Of a stretch of DNA of 33,362 bases, positions 25,328 through 33,362 are shown piece by piece. The notes below the pieces were generated by a model. The model did not search any database. It worked only from the letters and a program-made list of their open reading frames with translations, and was not told the origin of the DNA. Source of the DNA: Candidatus Binatia bacterium (lineage in GTDB: Bacteria > Eisenbacteria > RBG-16-71-46 > SZUA-252); contig DASQJL010000003.1 of assembly GCA_035631035.1 (NCBI GenBank), positions 1 to 33,362 on the forward strand, written 5' to 3'. The stretch's first letter is position 1. Every line of letters begins with the position of its first letter. Made by a program: the position numbers and the translations under genes.

Positions 25328-27598
25328 ATGCCAGACCGATTACAGATCCTCGAGCCGAAACGCAAGGAGCGGCGCTCGCCGTCCTCGCGCTGGGCGAAGC
25401 GCTTCGGCCCCAAGCTTCGGCGCGCCGCGCTCTTCGCCGGGTTCCTCGCGTTCGCCTGCTTCCTGGTGCCGCGGGACCCCGCGTTCGAGGTCATGACGCT
25501 GCGCGAGGGCTTTCCCGCGAAGCGGGACCTGATCGCGCCCTTCCAGTTCTATCTCCTCAAGGACCGCGCCGTGCTCCGTCACGAGCAGACGCTCGCGGCG
25601 CGCGGCGTCGCCCCGGTCTATTCCGTGGATCCCGCCGCGGCGCGCGGCACGACCGACCTCCTCGATTCCCTGCGCGCCGCCGAGAGCGGCGCCGGCGAGC
25701 GGGGCGGATGGCGGCTCCAATCCCTGGGCCTCTCCGCCGAGGGCGCCCGCGCGCTCTCGGGACCCGACGGCAAGCGGATCCTCGTGCTCGCGCGGGGCAT
25801 CGCCGAGACCGTCTATTCCAACGGCGTGCTGCCCGATCTGGAGAGCGCGAAAGCATCCACCGACGCCAACGGCATCGCCCTCGAGCGCGACGGCATGCGC
25901 TTCGAGAAGCCCTGGTCGGCGCTCGCCGACCCCACCACGCTGCGCGACCGCGCCTGGGAGGAGGGGCAGCGCGCCTTCCCCAGCCGCCCCGAGGCCACGC
26001 AGGCGCTTCAGGAGCTGCTCGATGTCGCGATGCGGCCCAATCTCCGGTTCGAGGCCTCCACGACCGAGCGCCTCCGGGCCGAGGCGCGGGACGCCGTGAA
26101 CCCTTACGACGGTCTGGTCCGCAAGGACGAGAAGATCATCGGAAGCCACGAGCTCGCGACCGCCGACGACATCCGGAAGCTGGAATCGCTGCGCGCGTGG
26201 CGGAGCCGCATGCACGCGGAGAACAACTGGCGCGAGGGGATCGCGACGGTGCTGGGCCGCGTGGTGCTGCTGGCCTTCCTGGTGATCGGCTTCCTGGGCT
26301 ACGTGAAGCTCCACCACCCGGCGGTCTACCGCGAGACGCCCCACCTCTTCCTCCTCGCGATCCTGACCGCGCTGGTGATGAGCGTCGGGTGGGTCGTGGT
26401 GAACCAGCTCCGCGGCTACGAGATGCTGATCCCGATCACCATCCTCTCGCTCACGGCCGCGCTTCTCTGGGGCAACGCGCTCGCGTTCGCCGCGACCTTC
26501 ACCGCCTCGCTCTTCACGGGCGTCGTGTTCGGCCTGGGGCTGCCCTTCCTGACGGGGAGCGCGCTCGCGGGCATCGCCGCGATCGGCTCGGCCACCGGCG
26601 TGCGCCGGCGGCGCGACTTCTACCGTCCGATGCTCGTCGTCGCGGTGGCCTACATGGTGGCGATCGGCGCCATGGGGCTCGTGGACGGCGCGCGCTGGGA
26701 CGTGCTGCTCCGCCGGTCGCTCTGGGGCGTGGTCTCGGGATTCGGCTCGGTCCTCGTCGTGACGATCCTGCTTCCGCTTCTGGAGTCGCTCTTCTCGGCC
26801 ACGACCGACATCACGCTGCTCGAATTGGCCGACCTGAACCGGCCGATCCTGCGCCGCCTCATGCTCGAAGCGCCCGGCACGTACCACCACAGCCTGGTCG
26901 TGGGGAGCCTGGCCGAGGCGGGCGCGGCGGCGATCGGCGGCAATCCGCTGCTCGCGCGCGTCAGCGCCTACTATCACGACATCGGCAAGATCGACAAGGC
27001 GGAGTACTACGTCGAGAACCAGTCGAGCGCGCGGAACCGCCACGAGAAGCTGTCGCCGACCATGTCCTGCCTCATCATCGAATCGCACGTGCGCGAGGGG
27101 GCCGAGATCGCGCGCAAGGAGAAGCTCCCGCGCGCGATCGTGGACGGCATCCAGGAGCACCACGGCACCACGCTCATGAGCTTCTTCTACCAGAAGGCGC
27201 TCAACGCGCCGAAGGCGCCCAACGCCGAGCGCGACATCGAGGAGCGCGACTTCCGCTATCCCGGCCCCAAGCCCCGGTCCAAGGAGACCGCGGTGCTCAT
27301 GCTCGCCGACTCGGTCGAGGCGGCGGCGCGTTCGCTCACCGAGCCCACGCCCAGCCGGATCCGCGGCGTCGTGACCCGGATCCTCGACGCGAGGGTCAAG
27401 GACGGCCAGCTCGATGAAAGCCCGATCACGTTCGAAGATCTCGCGAACATCCGCGAGAGCTTCATCCCCATCCTCACCGCGCTCTTCCACGCGCGCGTCC
27501 ACTACCCGGGCAGTCCGGCCAACGAAGAGCGCCGCCGTCCCGCCGACCTCGGTGTCGTGCACGGAGAGAAGTCCCGGCTTAAGATCGACCACTCTTAG
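25328..27598 (+). CDS. 7TM-HD phosphohydrolase (PgpH type, cyclic-di-AMP phosphodiesterase family)
   Basis: A 756-residue membrane enzyme. An N-terminal helix (RAALFAGFLAFACFLV, about 33-48) is followed by a large extracytoplasmic 7TMR-HDED domain (about 55-300), seven transmembrane helices (about 305-500) and a cytoplasmic HD domain with YHHSLVVGSLAEAG near 517 and YYHDIGKIDKAEYY near 548. Metal ligands HH, HD and later EHHGT are present. PgpH of Listeria degrades c-di-AMP; that substrate is established there and inferred here. The start has no clear Shine-Dalgarno, 26 bp after phoH. Confidence 0.9.
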   Translation: MPDRLQILEPKRKERRSPSSRWAKRFGPKLRRAALFAGFLAFACFLVPRDPAFEVMTLREGFPAKRDLIAPFQFYLLKDRAVLRHEQTLAARGVAPVYSVDPAAARGTTDLLDSLRAAESGAGERGGWRLQSLGLSAEGARALSGPDGKRILVLARGIAETVYSNGVLPDLESAKASTDANGIALERDGMRFEKPWSALADPTTLRDRAWEEGQRAFPSRPEATQALQELLDVAMRPNLRFEASTTERLRAEARDAVNPYDGLVRKDEKIIGSHELATADDIRKLESLRAWRSRMHAENNWREGIATVLGRVVLLAFLVIGFLGYVKLHHPAVYRETPHLFLLAILTALVMSVGWVVVNQLRGYEMLIPITILSLTAALLWGNALAFAATFTASLFTGVVFGLGLPFLTGSALAGIAAIGSATGVRRRRDFYRPMLVVAVAYMVAIGAMGLVDGARWDVLLRRSLWGVVSGFGSVLVVTILLPLLESLFSATTDITLLELADLNRPILRRLMLEAPGTYHHSLVVGSLAEAGAAAIGGNPLLARVSAYYHDIGKIDKAEYYVENQSSARNRHEKLSPTMSCLIIESHVREGAEIARKEKLPRAIVDGIQEHHGTTLMSFFYQKALNAPKAPNAERDIEERDFRYPGPKPRSKETAVLMLADSVEAAARSLTEPTPSRIRGVVTRILDARVKDGQLDESPITFEDLANIRESFIPILTALFHARVHYPGSPANEERRRPADLGVVHGEKSRLKIDHS

Positions 27599-27995
27599 AC
27601 GGCTGGCGAAGGAGGCCCTGCGCCTCCTGAGGCGCCCACGGGCCTCGGTCTCCATCGTGCTCACCGACGACGCGGCCGTGCGCGCGCTGAATCGCGATTT
27701 CCGCGAGGTGGACAAGCCCACCGACGTGCTGTCGTTCCCGCTGGCCGATCCGGCCGCGCTCGAGGATCCCGCCGCCCCGGTCTTTCTGGGTGAGATCTAC
27801 ATCTCGCTCGACACCGCGCGGGCCCAGGCACGCTCCGCTCGCCGGCCGTTCGCGCGCGAGGTGGCGCACCTCACCGTCCACGGCATCCTTCATCTTCTGG
27901 GCCACGACCATCACACCGCGCGGGAGCGCCGGCAGATGTGGGCGGAGGAGCGGCGGGTGATGCGGGGATTGTCCGAGCTCGTCGGGACTCTGTAG
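27552..27995 (+). CDS. ybeY: YbeY endoribonuclease
   Basis: A metal-dependent RNase for 16S rRNA 3'-end maturation and ribosome quality control. DFREVDKPTDVLSFP and the metal motif HGILHLLGHDH (His110, His114, His120) are diagnostic. The start is uncertain: GTG 27552, inside the end of the HD gene, gives 147 residues, near the normal 150. The open frame continues further upstream, but that part is a Ser/Arg-rich shadow of the HD gene. It lies in the conserved phoH-pgpH-ybeY order. Confidence 0.92.
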   Translation: MSCTERSPGLRSTTLRRLAKEALRLLRRPRASVSIVLTDDAAVRALNRDFREVDKPTDVLSFPLADPAALEDPAAPVFLGEIYISLDTARAQARSARRPFAREVAHLTVHGILHLLGHDHHTARERRQMWAEERRVMRGLSELVGTL

Positions 27996-28022
27996 CCCGC
28001 GTCGTGATATCTTCTCAAGCTC

Positions 28023-28682
28023 ATGATCTCCCGCTTGCGCACCCATTTCCTCACCGGGCTCCTCGTGCTCGCGCCCGTCGCGATCACGGGCTACGTCGTC
28101 TGGCGCCTCTTCACCTGGGTGGATCACCTGCTCGGGACGACGCTGCGCGGCGGCTACATCCGGCCGGGAGGCGTGCCGGGGCTGGGCTTCCTCACGGTCA
28201 TCGTGATCATCATGTTCGCGGGCGCGCTCGCGGAGAACTTCGTCGGCCGGCGTCTGGGGAAGCTGGTCGACACGGGGCTCCTCCGGATCCCCCTCCTGCG
28301 CGGGCTCTACTCGACGGTCAAGGACATCGGCACCGCGGTCCTGGGCGACCGCAAGATCGCCTTCAACCAGGTCGTGCTCGTGCCGTTCCCGATCCCCGGC
28401 GTCTACTCGATCGGACTGATGACCTCGAACGCTCCGGCCTCGCTGTCGGACGCGGCGGGGAAGCCGCTTCGCGGCATCTTCCTTCCGACGCCGCCCAATC
28501 CCACCACCGGGCCGCTCCTCTATTACCCGGAAGAGATGGTGATCCCGACGACGATGAGGGTGGATCAGGCGATCAAGATCGTGGTCTCGGCGGGGGCGGT
28601 GGTGCCGCTCGACGCGGTGCCCGGCGTCGAGGCTCCCCGTCCCGAGCCGGACGCCCGCGCCACGCTGGAGAAGGGGCGCTAG
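28023..28682 (+). CDS. DUF502 membrane protein
   Basis: 219 residues. Two transmembrane helices near the start (LTGLLVLAPVAITGYVVWRLF and FLTVIVIIMFAGALA) are followed by the typical DUF502 sequence: IPLLRGLYSTVKDI, NQVVLVPFPIPGVYSIGL, FLPTPPNPTTG and PEEMVIPTTMRVDQAIKIVVSAG. The family is widespread and its function is unknown; it is usually chromosomal and near housekeeping genes. It begins 27 bp after ybeY; recO starts one base after its stop. Confidence 0.9.
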   Translation: MISRLRTHFLTGLLVLAPVAITGYVVWRLFTWVDHLLGTTLRGGYIRPGGVPGLGFLTVIVIIMFAGALAENFVGRRLGKLVDTGLLRIPLLRGLYSTVKDIGTAVLGDRKIAFNQVVLVPFPIPGVYSIGLMTSNAPASLSDAAGKPLRGIFLPTPPNPTTGPLLYYPEEMVIPTTMRVDQAIKIVVSAGAVVPLDAVPGVEAPRPEPDARATLEKGR

Positions 28683-28683
28683 G

Positions 28684-29463
28684 ATGGCCATCGTCCAGAC
28701 CGACGCGCTCGTCCTGCGCTCCCACCGCCTCGGCGAGACCAGCCTGATCGTGACGCTGTTCACGCGCGACTTCGGGCTTCTCCGCTGCGTCGCCAAGGGA
28801 GCGCGCGGAGCCAAGAGCCGCTTCGGCGCCTCGCTGGAGCCGGGGGTCTCGATCGCCGCGGTCATCTATCGCAAGCTCACGCGCGACCTCCAGCTCCTCT
28901 CCAAGGCCGACATCGTCGCGTTCTGGCCCTCCCTCTGGGAGGATCCCGACCGCTTCGCCCGCGCGGGGTCGGTGCTCGAGTTCCTGGAGCGCGCCGCCTA
29001 CGGCGAGCAGGGGGACCCCGAGCTGATCGACCTCGCCGTCGAGACGCTCGGCGCGATGAGCACGGCGCCGCCCCCCGCCCTGGAGGCGATCCTCCGGGCG
29101 TTCGAAGTCCAGGCCTGCCGCCGTCTCGGCTACGCGCCGGAGCTTTCGTCCTGCCTGGAGTGCCGCGCCCCCCTGGGAGAGGGAGGCCTGTTCCATCCCC
29201 AGAAGGGCGGCCTTCTCTGCGGCGCCCCCTGCGGGAATGACGGCGGCGCGTTCCGCCTGTCCGAGAAGGCCCGACGCACCCTCCTCGCCCTGGCCGAGCA
29301 TCCGCTGGCGTCGATGGCGGGCTGGGCCATGGAGCGCTATCCGACCGTGGAGATCGCCCGCGCGATCGAGCGGTTCCTCACCTCGCACCTGGAGCGCTTC
29401 GAAGGGCTGCGCGCCCAGCGCGTCGGCGAGGCGCTCGCGCGCTACGCGGAGGGGGCACGGTGA
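28684..29463 (+). CDS. recO: RecO, recombination mediator
   Basis: Helps load RecA on SSB-coated single strands with RecR. 259 residues: the N-terminal OB-fold ([28 protein letters not shown]), a helical domain, and a four-cysteine zinc site (Cys157, Cys160, Cys179, Cys183). recO next to glyQ-glyS is a common arrangement. The ATG follows the DUF502 stop by one base, with GGAGAAGGGG upstream. The stop overlaps glyQ (GTGA). Confidence 0.92.
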   Translation: MAIVQTDALVLRSHRLGETSLIVTLFTRDFGLLRCVAKGARGAKSRFGASLEPGVSIAAVIYRKLTRDLQLLSKADIVAFWPSLWEDPDRFARAGSVLEFLERAAYGEQGDPELIDLAVETLGAMSTAPPPALEAILRAFEVQACRRLGYAPELSSCLECRAPLGEGGLFHPQKGGLLCGAPCGNDGGAFRLSEKARRTLLALAEHPLASMAGWAMERYPTVEIARAIERFLTSHLERFEGLRAQRVGEALARYAEGAR

Positions 29464-30434
29464 CCGAAGGGAAGAAGCCGCAGACGTTCCAGGAGATCCT
29501 GCTCCGGCTGGAGCAGTTCTGGTCGGACCAGGGGTGCACCCTCGTCCAGCCGTACGCGGGCGAAGTGGGCGCGGGCACGTTCAATCCCGCGACCTTCTTC
29601 CGCGTGCTCGGCCCCGAGCCGTGGAGGGCCGCCTACGTCGAGCCCTCGCGCCGCCCCAAGGACGGCCGCTACGGCGAGAATCCCAACCGGCTCCAGAACT
29701 TCTACCAGTACCAGGTCGCGCTGAAGCCGGCGCCCGCCGACGTGCTCGACGTCTATCTCCAGAGCCTGCGCCACATCGGCATCGACCTCGCGAAGCACGA
29801 CGTGCGCTTCGTCGAGGACGACTGGGAATCGCCCACGCTGGGCGCCTGGGGTCTGGGCTGGGAGGTTTGGCTGGACGGGCAGGAGATCACGCAGTTCACC
29901 TACTTCCAGCAGTCGGGCGGCTACGATCTGGAACCGATCACCGCCGAGATCACCTACGGCATCGAGCGGATCGCCTGCTACCTCCAGGGGGTCGAGCGGA
30001 TCATGGACCTCCAGTGGTCGCGCGAGCACACCTGGAACGACCTCTTCCTCCAGGGGGAGATCGAGTGGTGCCGGTTCAACTTCGAGAAGTCGGATCCGGC
30101 GCTCCTCTTCGAGCTGTTCGAGAAGTTCGAGCGGGAGGCGATGCGGCTCTTGAACGAGGGGCTGGTCCTGCCGGGCTACGACTACGTCGTGAAGTGCTCC
30201 CACGCGTTCAACCTGCTCGAGGCCCGCGGCGCGATCAGCGTGACCGAGCGCGTCGGAACGATCGCGCGGGTCCGGAAGATGGCCCGCGCGGCGGCCGGCG
30301 CCTATCTCAAGCAGCGCGAGGAGCTGGGCTATCCGCTCCTGCGCGGCCAGGGCGCCGCGGCGCCCGGCGAGCCTTCCGAGGGCGCCCCGGCCGGCCCGAA
30401 GAAGAAACCGCTCGCGAAGGCCGCCCGTGGCTGA
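29460..30434 (+). CDS. glyQ: Glycyl-tRNA synthetase alpha subunit
   Basis: The catalytic subunit of the bacterial alpha2beta2 GlyRS. 324 residues with near-invariant stretches: [66 protein letters not shown] and [12 protein letters not shown]. It is longer than the usual 290-305 because of a C-terminal Ala/Pro/Lys-rich tail (about 297-324). The GTG start overlaps recO (GTGA); the stop overlaps glyS by eight bases, consistent with making equal amounts of the two subunits. Confidence 0.97.
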   Translation: MTEGKKPQTFQEILLRLEQFWSDQGCTLVQPYAGEVGAGTFNPATFFRVLGPEPWRAAYVEPSRRPKDGRYGENPNRLQNFYQYQVALKPAPADVLDVYLQSLRHIGIDLAKHDVRFVEDDWESPTLGAWGLGWEVWLDGQEITQFTYFQQSGGYDLEPITAEITYGIERIACYLQGVERIMDLQWSREHTWNDLFLQGEIEWCRFNFEKSDPALLFELFEKFEREAMRLLNEGLVLPGYDYVVKCSHAFNLLEARGAISVTERVGTIARVRKMARAAAGAYLKQREELGYPLLRGQGAAAPGEPSEGAPAGPKKKPLAKAARG

Positions 30435-32559
30435 GCCCAAGAAGGAATCGCTCCTCCTGGAGATCGGCTGCGAGGAGCTGCCCGCGTCGTTCGTCGCTCC
30501 CGCGCTGGAGGAGCTTCGCGCGCTGGCCGAAGCCGGGCTTCGCGAGGCGCGGCTCGGCTTCGCCGGCGCCCGCACGTACGGAACGCCGCGCCGCCTCGCG
30601 CTCATCGTGGACGAGGTGGCCCCGCGCCAGGAGGACCGCACGCTGGAGGTCTACGGACCGCCGGCCGCGGTGGCCTTCGATGCGAGCGGCAAGCCGACCC
30701 CCGCCGCGCAGGGATTCGCCAGGCGCGTGGGGAAGCCGGTCGAGTCGCTCGAGCGGCGTCCCGGTCCCAAGGGAGAGGTCCTCTACGCCAGCGTGCCCGA
30801 GCCCGGCCGCGCGTCGGCGGAGGTCCTTCCCGAGCTTCTGAGCGGCTGGATTCACGGCCTCCATTTCCCGAAGACGATGCACTGGAGCGGCACGGACCGT
30901 TTCGCCCGTCCGGTGCGGTGGCTGGTGGCGCTCCTGGGCGGGGAGGTGCTGCCGGTCGAGGTGTTCGGCGTTCGCGCCGGCCGCCGCACGCAGGGGCATC
31001 GGATCCATGCGGCCGGATGGGCCGACGTGCCACGCCCGGACGACTACGTCGGCACGCTGCGGGAGCGTGTGGTCATGGTCGTTCCGGACGAGCGCCGCGC
31101 GGCCATCGCCGAGGGGCTGACCCGCTCCAGCGGCGGCATCGGCGGGGCGCCCGTTCCCGATCCCGAGCTCCTGGAGGAGGTCGTCCAGCTGGTCGAGTGG
31201 CCCGAGCCGGTGGTGGGCTCGTTCGATCCGGTCTATCTCGAGCTTCCGCGCCCGGTCGTCGTGACCGCGATGCGCGCGCACCAGCGCTACTTCGCGGTCG
31301 AAGGCAAGGACGGCGCGCTCCTTCCGAACTTCGTCATGATCCGGAGCGGCCGCGGCGAGGGGCACGACGAGATCCGCCGCGGAACCCAGGCGGTGCTTCG
31401 CGCCCGTCTCGAGGACGCCCGGTTCTACTGGCGCAACGACATGAAGGAAAGCCTCGACGCCAAGGTCGCCGCCCTGAAGGGAATCGTGTGGCACGAGAAG
31501 CTGGGCACGATCCACGACCGGACGCTCCGCATCGTCCAGACGGCGGAGGACCTGGCGCGGGCCCTCGCGCCGTCGGCCCGCGGCACCGCCTCGCGCGCGG
31601 CCTTCCTCTCCAAGGCCGACCTGGCCTCGGAGATGGTCCGCTCGGGGAAGGAGTTCGCGACGCTGCAGGGAATCATCGGGGCCGAGTACGCCGCGGCCTC
31701 CGGCGAGCCCCGGGAGGTGGTCGAGGCGATCCGGGAGCACTACCTCCCGCAGGGCCCGTCCGACCCCCTTCCCTCGACGATCGCCGGCATGCTGGTCAGC
31801 CTGGCCGACCGCCTCGAGGCGGTGGTCGGCGGCTTCCGGGCCGGGCTCGAGGTGACGGGATCTCAGGATCCCTACGGACTTCGCCGGGCCGGGAACGCGA
31901 TCGTTCGGATCCTCCTGGAGAAGAACCTCCGCCTCGACGTGCTGGCTGCCGCTTCCCGGACGGACGCCCTTTTCGCGCAGGCGGGGCTGGGGACGGAGCG
32001 GGCGGCGGATTTTCGCGCATTCTGGTCACTGCGGGTCGAGTCGGCCCTTGAAGAGGCTGGAATCACGCACGATACGGCCGTGGCCACCCTCGCGGTTCGG
32101 CCGGGGGACCCCCTCGACGTGCTGGCGCGGGCCAGGGCCGTGGACGCGGTGCGGCAGAGTCCCGATTTCGAGGGTCTCCTGACCGGCTACCGGCGCGCCG
32201 CCAATCTGGTGCGGTCGGCGAACCCCGAGGACGTGCCCGTCCAGGACCGTCCGATGGCCGAGCGGGCCGAGAACTTCGGCGATAAGGTCGAGGCAGATCT
32301 GCACTTGGAAACCAAGATGGCCCGGCAGGCGATGGAAACCTACCTTCAGGCGGACAACCCCGACTACGGGGCGGCCCTGAAACACCTCCTGGGGCTGCGG
32401 CCCGCCATCGACGCCTTTTTCGAGGGTGTCATGGTGATGGTCGATGATGCTACAATCCGCAGGCGCCGGCTGGGGCTGCTTGACGCCGTGCGCCAAACCT
32501 TCCTCAGAATCGCCGATTTCTCGGCCCTCCCATCCGCTCCAGGTCAAAAATCCGTTTGA
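30427..32559 (+). CDS. glyS: Glycyl-tRNA synthetase beta subunit
   Basis: The tRNA-binding subunit of alpha2beta2 GlyRS, 710 residues, typical length. [20 protein letters not shown] is the family start, FPKTMHWSG and [13 protein letters not shown] follow, and an HD-like domain ([12 protein letters not shown], then [10 protein letters not shown]) and a C-terminal anticodon-binding domain complete it. The start is GTG 30427 inside glyQ. The last codons are part of the inverted repeat and promoter at 32541-32584, so the end of this gene doubles as regulatory DNA. Confidence 0.96.
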   Translation: MAEPKKESLLLEIGCEELPASFVAPALEELRALAEAGLREARLGFAGARTYGTPRRLALIVDEVAPRQEDRTLEVYGPPAAVAFDASGKPTPAAQGFARRVGKPVESLERRPGPKGEVLYASVPEPGRASAEVLPELLSGWIHGLHFPKTMHWSGTDRFARPVRWLVALLGGEVLPVEVFGVRAGRRTQGHRIHAAGWADVPRPDDYVGTLRERVVMVVPDERRAAIAEGLTRSSGGIGGAPVPDPELLEEVVQLVEWPEPVVGSFDPVYLELPRPVVVTAMRAHQRYFAVEGKDGALLPNFVMIRSGRGEGHDEIRRGTQAVLRARLEDARFYWRNDMKESLDAKVAALKGIVWHEKLGTIHDRTLRIVQTAEDLARALAPSARGTASRAAFLSKADLASEMVRSGKEFATLQGIIGAEYAAASGEPREVVEAIREHYLPQGPSDPLPSTIAGMLVSLADRLEAVVGGFRAGLEVTGSQDPYGLRRAGNAIVRILLEKNLRLDVLAAASRTDALFAQAGLGTERAADFRAFWSLRVESALEEAGITHDTAVATLAVRPGDPLDVLARARAVDAVRQSPDFEGLLTGYRRAANLVRSANPEDVPVQDRPMAERAENFGDKVEADLHLETKMARQAMETYLQADNPDYGAALKHLLGLRPAIDAFFEGVMVMVDDATIRRRRLGLLDAVRQTFLRIADFSALPSAPGQKSV

Positions 32560-32579
32560 CTTTGCCGGGTTTTTGACCT
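32541..32579. promoter_or_regulatory. 14-bp inverted repeat bracketing a promoter -35 (candidate operator)
   Basis: AGGTCAAAAATCCG (32541-32554) pairs over all 14 positions with CGGGTTTTTGACCT (32566-32579), 13 exactly and one as G-U. The 11-base centre holds the -35 TTGACT, and the right arm ends on the first base of the -10. The left arm is inside glyS. It could be an operator for a dimeric regulator or, less likely, a weak intrinsic terminator of glyS (short CG stem then T5). Confidence 0.65.
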
Positions 32580-32584
32580 ATACT
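32556..32584 (+). promoter_or_regulatory. Near-consensus sigma70-type promoter at the end of glyS
   Basis: TTGACT (32556-32561), 17 bases, TATACT (32579-32584): five of six matches in each box at ideal spacing, the best promoter in the window. The start is expected at about 32591. It reads into a leader of about 420 bases before the secreted-protein gene at 33012. Confidence 0.75.
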
Positions 32585-32594
32585 GGGTCGGTAA

Positions 32595-32618
32595 AGGAGG
32601 CAAAATAACTTGCCTTCT
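32595..32618 (+). promoter_or_regulatory. 5' hairpin masking a Shine-Dalgarno sequence
   Basis: AGGAGGCAA (32595-32603) pairs with TTGCCTTCT (32610-32618), nine pairs including one G-U, with a 6-base loop. It starts four bases after the expected transcript start. The left arm is a full Shine-Dalgarno; the right arm begins with TTG, which opens an 8-codon frame (LPSNSRNR, stop at 32634-32636). It may control a leader peptide or just protect the 5' end. Confidence 0.5.
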
Positions 32619-32849
32619 AACAGCCGCAACCGCTAGAACCGATTGATTTTACACCAGATGCGCGACAACGCGTGGGCTACGGGTGCGGCTCATTGCGTTT
32701 AATGGACTGAAAAATAAGAAGATACAGCAATACGCAGGCAGCTCGAAGGGGGTGAGAGGGCTAAGCGGAAACTTCTCTACTATCAGATTATTTTACAACT
32801 ACTTACCACTAAAAAAACGAGAGAAAGGAGGTCGGTCGAAGCCGCGAAC

Positions 32850-32899
32850 AGGGTCGCCCAAGATGCTCGAGCACTGTCCCAGCGAGCGGGCGGAACCCT
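32850..32899 (+). ncRNA. 50-base nested stem-loop in the leader
   Basis: AGGGT pairs with ACCCT, CGCCC with GGGCG and GCTCG with CGAGC in nested order: 15 pairs interrupted by bulges AAGAT (32860-32864) and GA (32893-32894), with a 13-base loop. It may be a structured domain of a leader RNA. No known riboswitch class is recognised. Confidence 0.4.
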
Positions 32900-32959
32900 C
32901 TTGCAGCGCTCCAAGCTCAACCGGATGTACCAGACCCGTGTCAAATCGGTTCCAGAGTT

Positions 32960-33004
32960 AGTCCTCCCGAACTAGGACTTCGAGTCAGGAAACGCTAAGG
33001 AGGA
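32960..33004 (+). promoter_or_regulatory. Candidate translational switch before the secreted-protein gene
   Basis: TCCTCC (32962-32967) is the exact complement of GGAGGA (32999-33004), the Shine-Dalgarno of the gene at 33012. AGTCCT (32960-32965), which contains part of TCCTCC, can instead pair with AGGACT (32974-32979). The latter overlaps a third hairpin, GACT-TCG-AGTC (32976-32986), that fits inside the masked form. So two exclusive folds exist, one hiding and one freeing the ribosome site. Confidence 0.45.
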
Positions 33005-33011
33005 TGTCAAA

Positions 33012-33362
33012 ATGCGGAAAACCCTAATTGCCATGCTGGGGCTTGCGGCTCTTGCGGTGTGGGCATTGCCCGTACTTGCAGGGGTTGCGAGCGACCCGCC
33101 CAAGGCTCAGCAGTGGGTGCCCCTCGATGGGCGCGCCGGAGCCATTGGAGCATTGGCTAAGAGTGGGAACTACACGGCGACGCTCAGCGGAACGGTCGTG
33201 AAGCAGGCGTCGGCGACCACCACGTGGTTCCTCTACCCGGGCGCCTGCCAGGACCGGGCCGGTGGAACGTGGGCGCCGAAGACGGCGATTCAGGCCGACA
33301 GCCTCGATACGTACACGAACGGAACGCAGGGCGGCTACACGGCCGTCGACCTGTCCCTCAAG
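33012..33362 (+). CDS. Secreted protein of unknown function (partial, runs off the window)
   Basis: The frame stays open for all 117 codons to the window end. It begins MRKTLIAMLGLAALAVWALP, a clear Sec signal peptide with cleavage probably after VLA near residue 23. The mature part is Thr/Gly/Ala-rich with WVPLDGRAG, NYTATLSGTV and TTTWFLYPGACQDRAGG; a single cysteine (in PGACQD) is visible so far. No family is recognised; a beta-rich secreted or surface protein is likely. ATG 33012 is fixed by AAGGAGG at 32997-33003, eight bases away, the best ribosome site in the window. The strong promoter, long leader and strong ribosome site suggest high but controlled expression. Confidence 0.8.
   Translation, partial: MRKTLIAMLGLAALAVWALPVLAGVASDPPKAQQWVPLDGRAGAIGALAKSGNYTATLSGTVVKQASATTTWFLYPGACQDRAGGTWAPKTAIQADSLDTYTNGTQGGYTAVDLSLK

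Larger units (their letters stand above)
32560..33011 (+). other. 452-base non-coding leader region, AT-rich, structured
   Basis: No convincing gene. Bases about 32700-32830 are AT-rich (for example TAAAAAAACGAGAG-like and TTATTTTACAAC segments), against the GC-rich rest. The region holds a promoter, a 5' hairpin at 32595-32618, a short possible leader peptide at 32610-32636, a 50-base stem-loop at 32850-32899, and a switch-like arrangement at 32960-33004. One frame stays open 32718-32975 without a standard start. Most of the region would be transcribed as the 5' UTR of the gene at 33012, or could be a small RNA. Confidence 0.6.

Noticed and set aside
32683-32961. 92-codon plus-strand frame in the leader starting with GTG
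   Set aside because: No Shine-Dalgarno, mixed composition and no family; it overlaps predicted RNA structure. Kept as non-coding.
32938-33000. tRNA-like T-arm (GACTTCGAGTC)
   Set aside because: No acceptor, D or anticodon arms can be built around it.
33004-33027. Short frame starting ATG 33004 (MSKCGKP)
   Set aside because: It starts directly on the Shine-Dalgarno; ATG 33012 has the right spacing and a signal peptide.

Overview
This is a 33 kb stretch of chromosome from a GC-rich bacterium. It is almost entirely coding, and codons end mostly in G or C. A Tol-Pal cluster, lipoprotein signal peptides, an alpha/beta-type glycyl-tRNA synthetase and an AspRS of bacterial type point to a Gram-negative (diderm) bacterium. 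The lineage cannot be fixed from sequence alone. PD40/beta-propeller lipoproteins, DUF5658, VanZ-like and DUF502 proteins would suit an uncultured FCB-type group such as Candidatus Eisenbacteria or Gemmatimonadota, but this is a guess. I see no phage, IS element, CRISPR array, tRNA or rRNA. Most of the window is housekeeping.

Layout. (1) 1-811: the tail of an unknown gene, then a small exported protein with one DxDxDG motif. (2) 957-3955, minus strand: a nucleoside/base-salvage operon (HPRT, uridine kinase, a simple-sugar/nucleoside-type ABC permease, purine nucleoside phosphorylase) read from a clear TTGACA-17-TAGAGT promoter. (3) 4093-5612: a DUF5658 membrane protein whose stop codon lies in a 34-bp tandem duplication, and a protein of unknown function. 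(4) 5664-10223: threonine pathway hom-thrC-thrB-lysC, apparently nearly leaderless. (5) 10243-13683: TolA-like protein, TolB, Pal and a CpoB/YbgF-like lipoprotein, without tolQ/tolR. (6) 13727-18395: ClpB, a PtsN-type EIIA protein and a PD40 lipoprotein. (7) 18459-23153: Cys/Met-metabolism PLP enzyme, VanZ-like protein, HisRS and AspRS. (8) 23378-32559: two lipoproteins (one with LysM), PhoH, 7TM-HD phosphohydrolase (PgpH type), YbeY, DUF502, RecO, GlyQ and GlyS, probably one long operon. (9) 32560-33362: a 452-base non-coding leader and the start of a secreted protein that runs off the window.

Genes inside operons are commonly fused by 4-base overlaps (GTGA, ATGA, TTGA), implying translational coupling. 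Operon ends carry strong GC hairpins without U-tracts. Several promoters share the form TTGACN-17/18-TAnnnT.

The least ordinary part is 32541-33014. A 14-bp inverted repeat brackets the -35 of a near-consensus promoter at the end of glyS. A 5' hairpin buries a Shine-Dalgarno-like sequence. An unusually AT-rich leader of about 420 nt follows. Just before the secreted-protein gene, an anti-Shine-Dalgarno sequence sits in two mutually exclusive pairings. This looks like a regulated, possibly riboswitch-like, leader and is the best candidate here for something undescribed.
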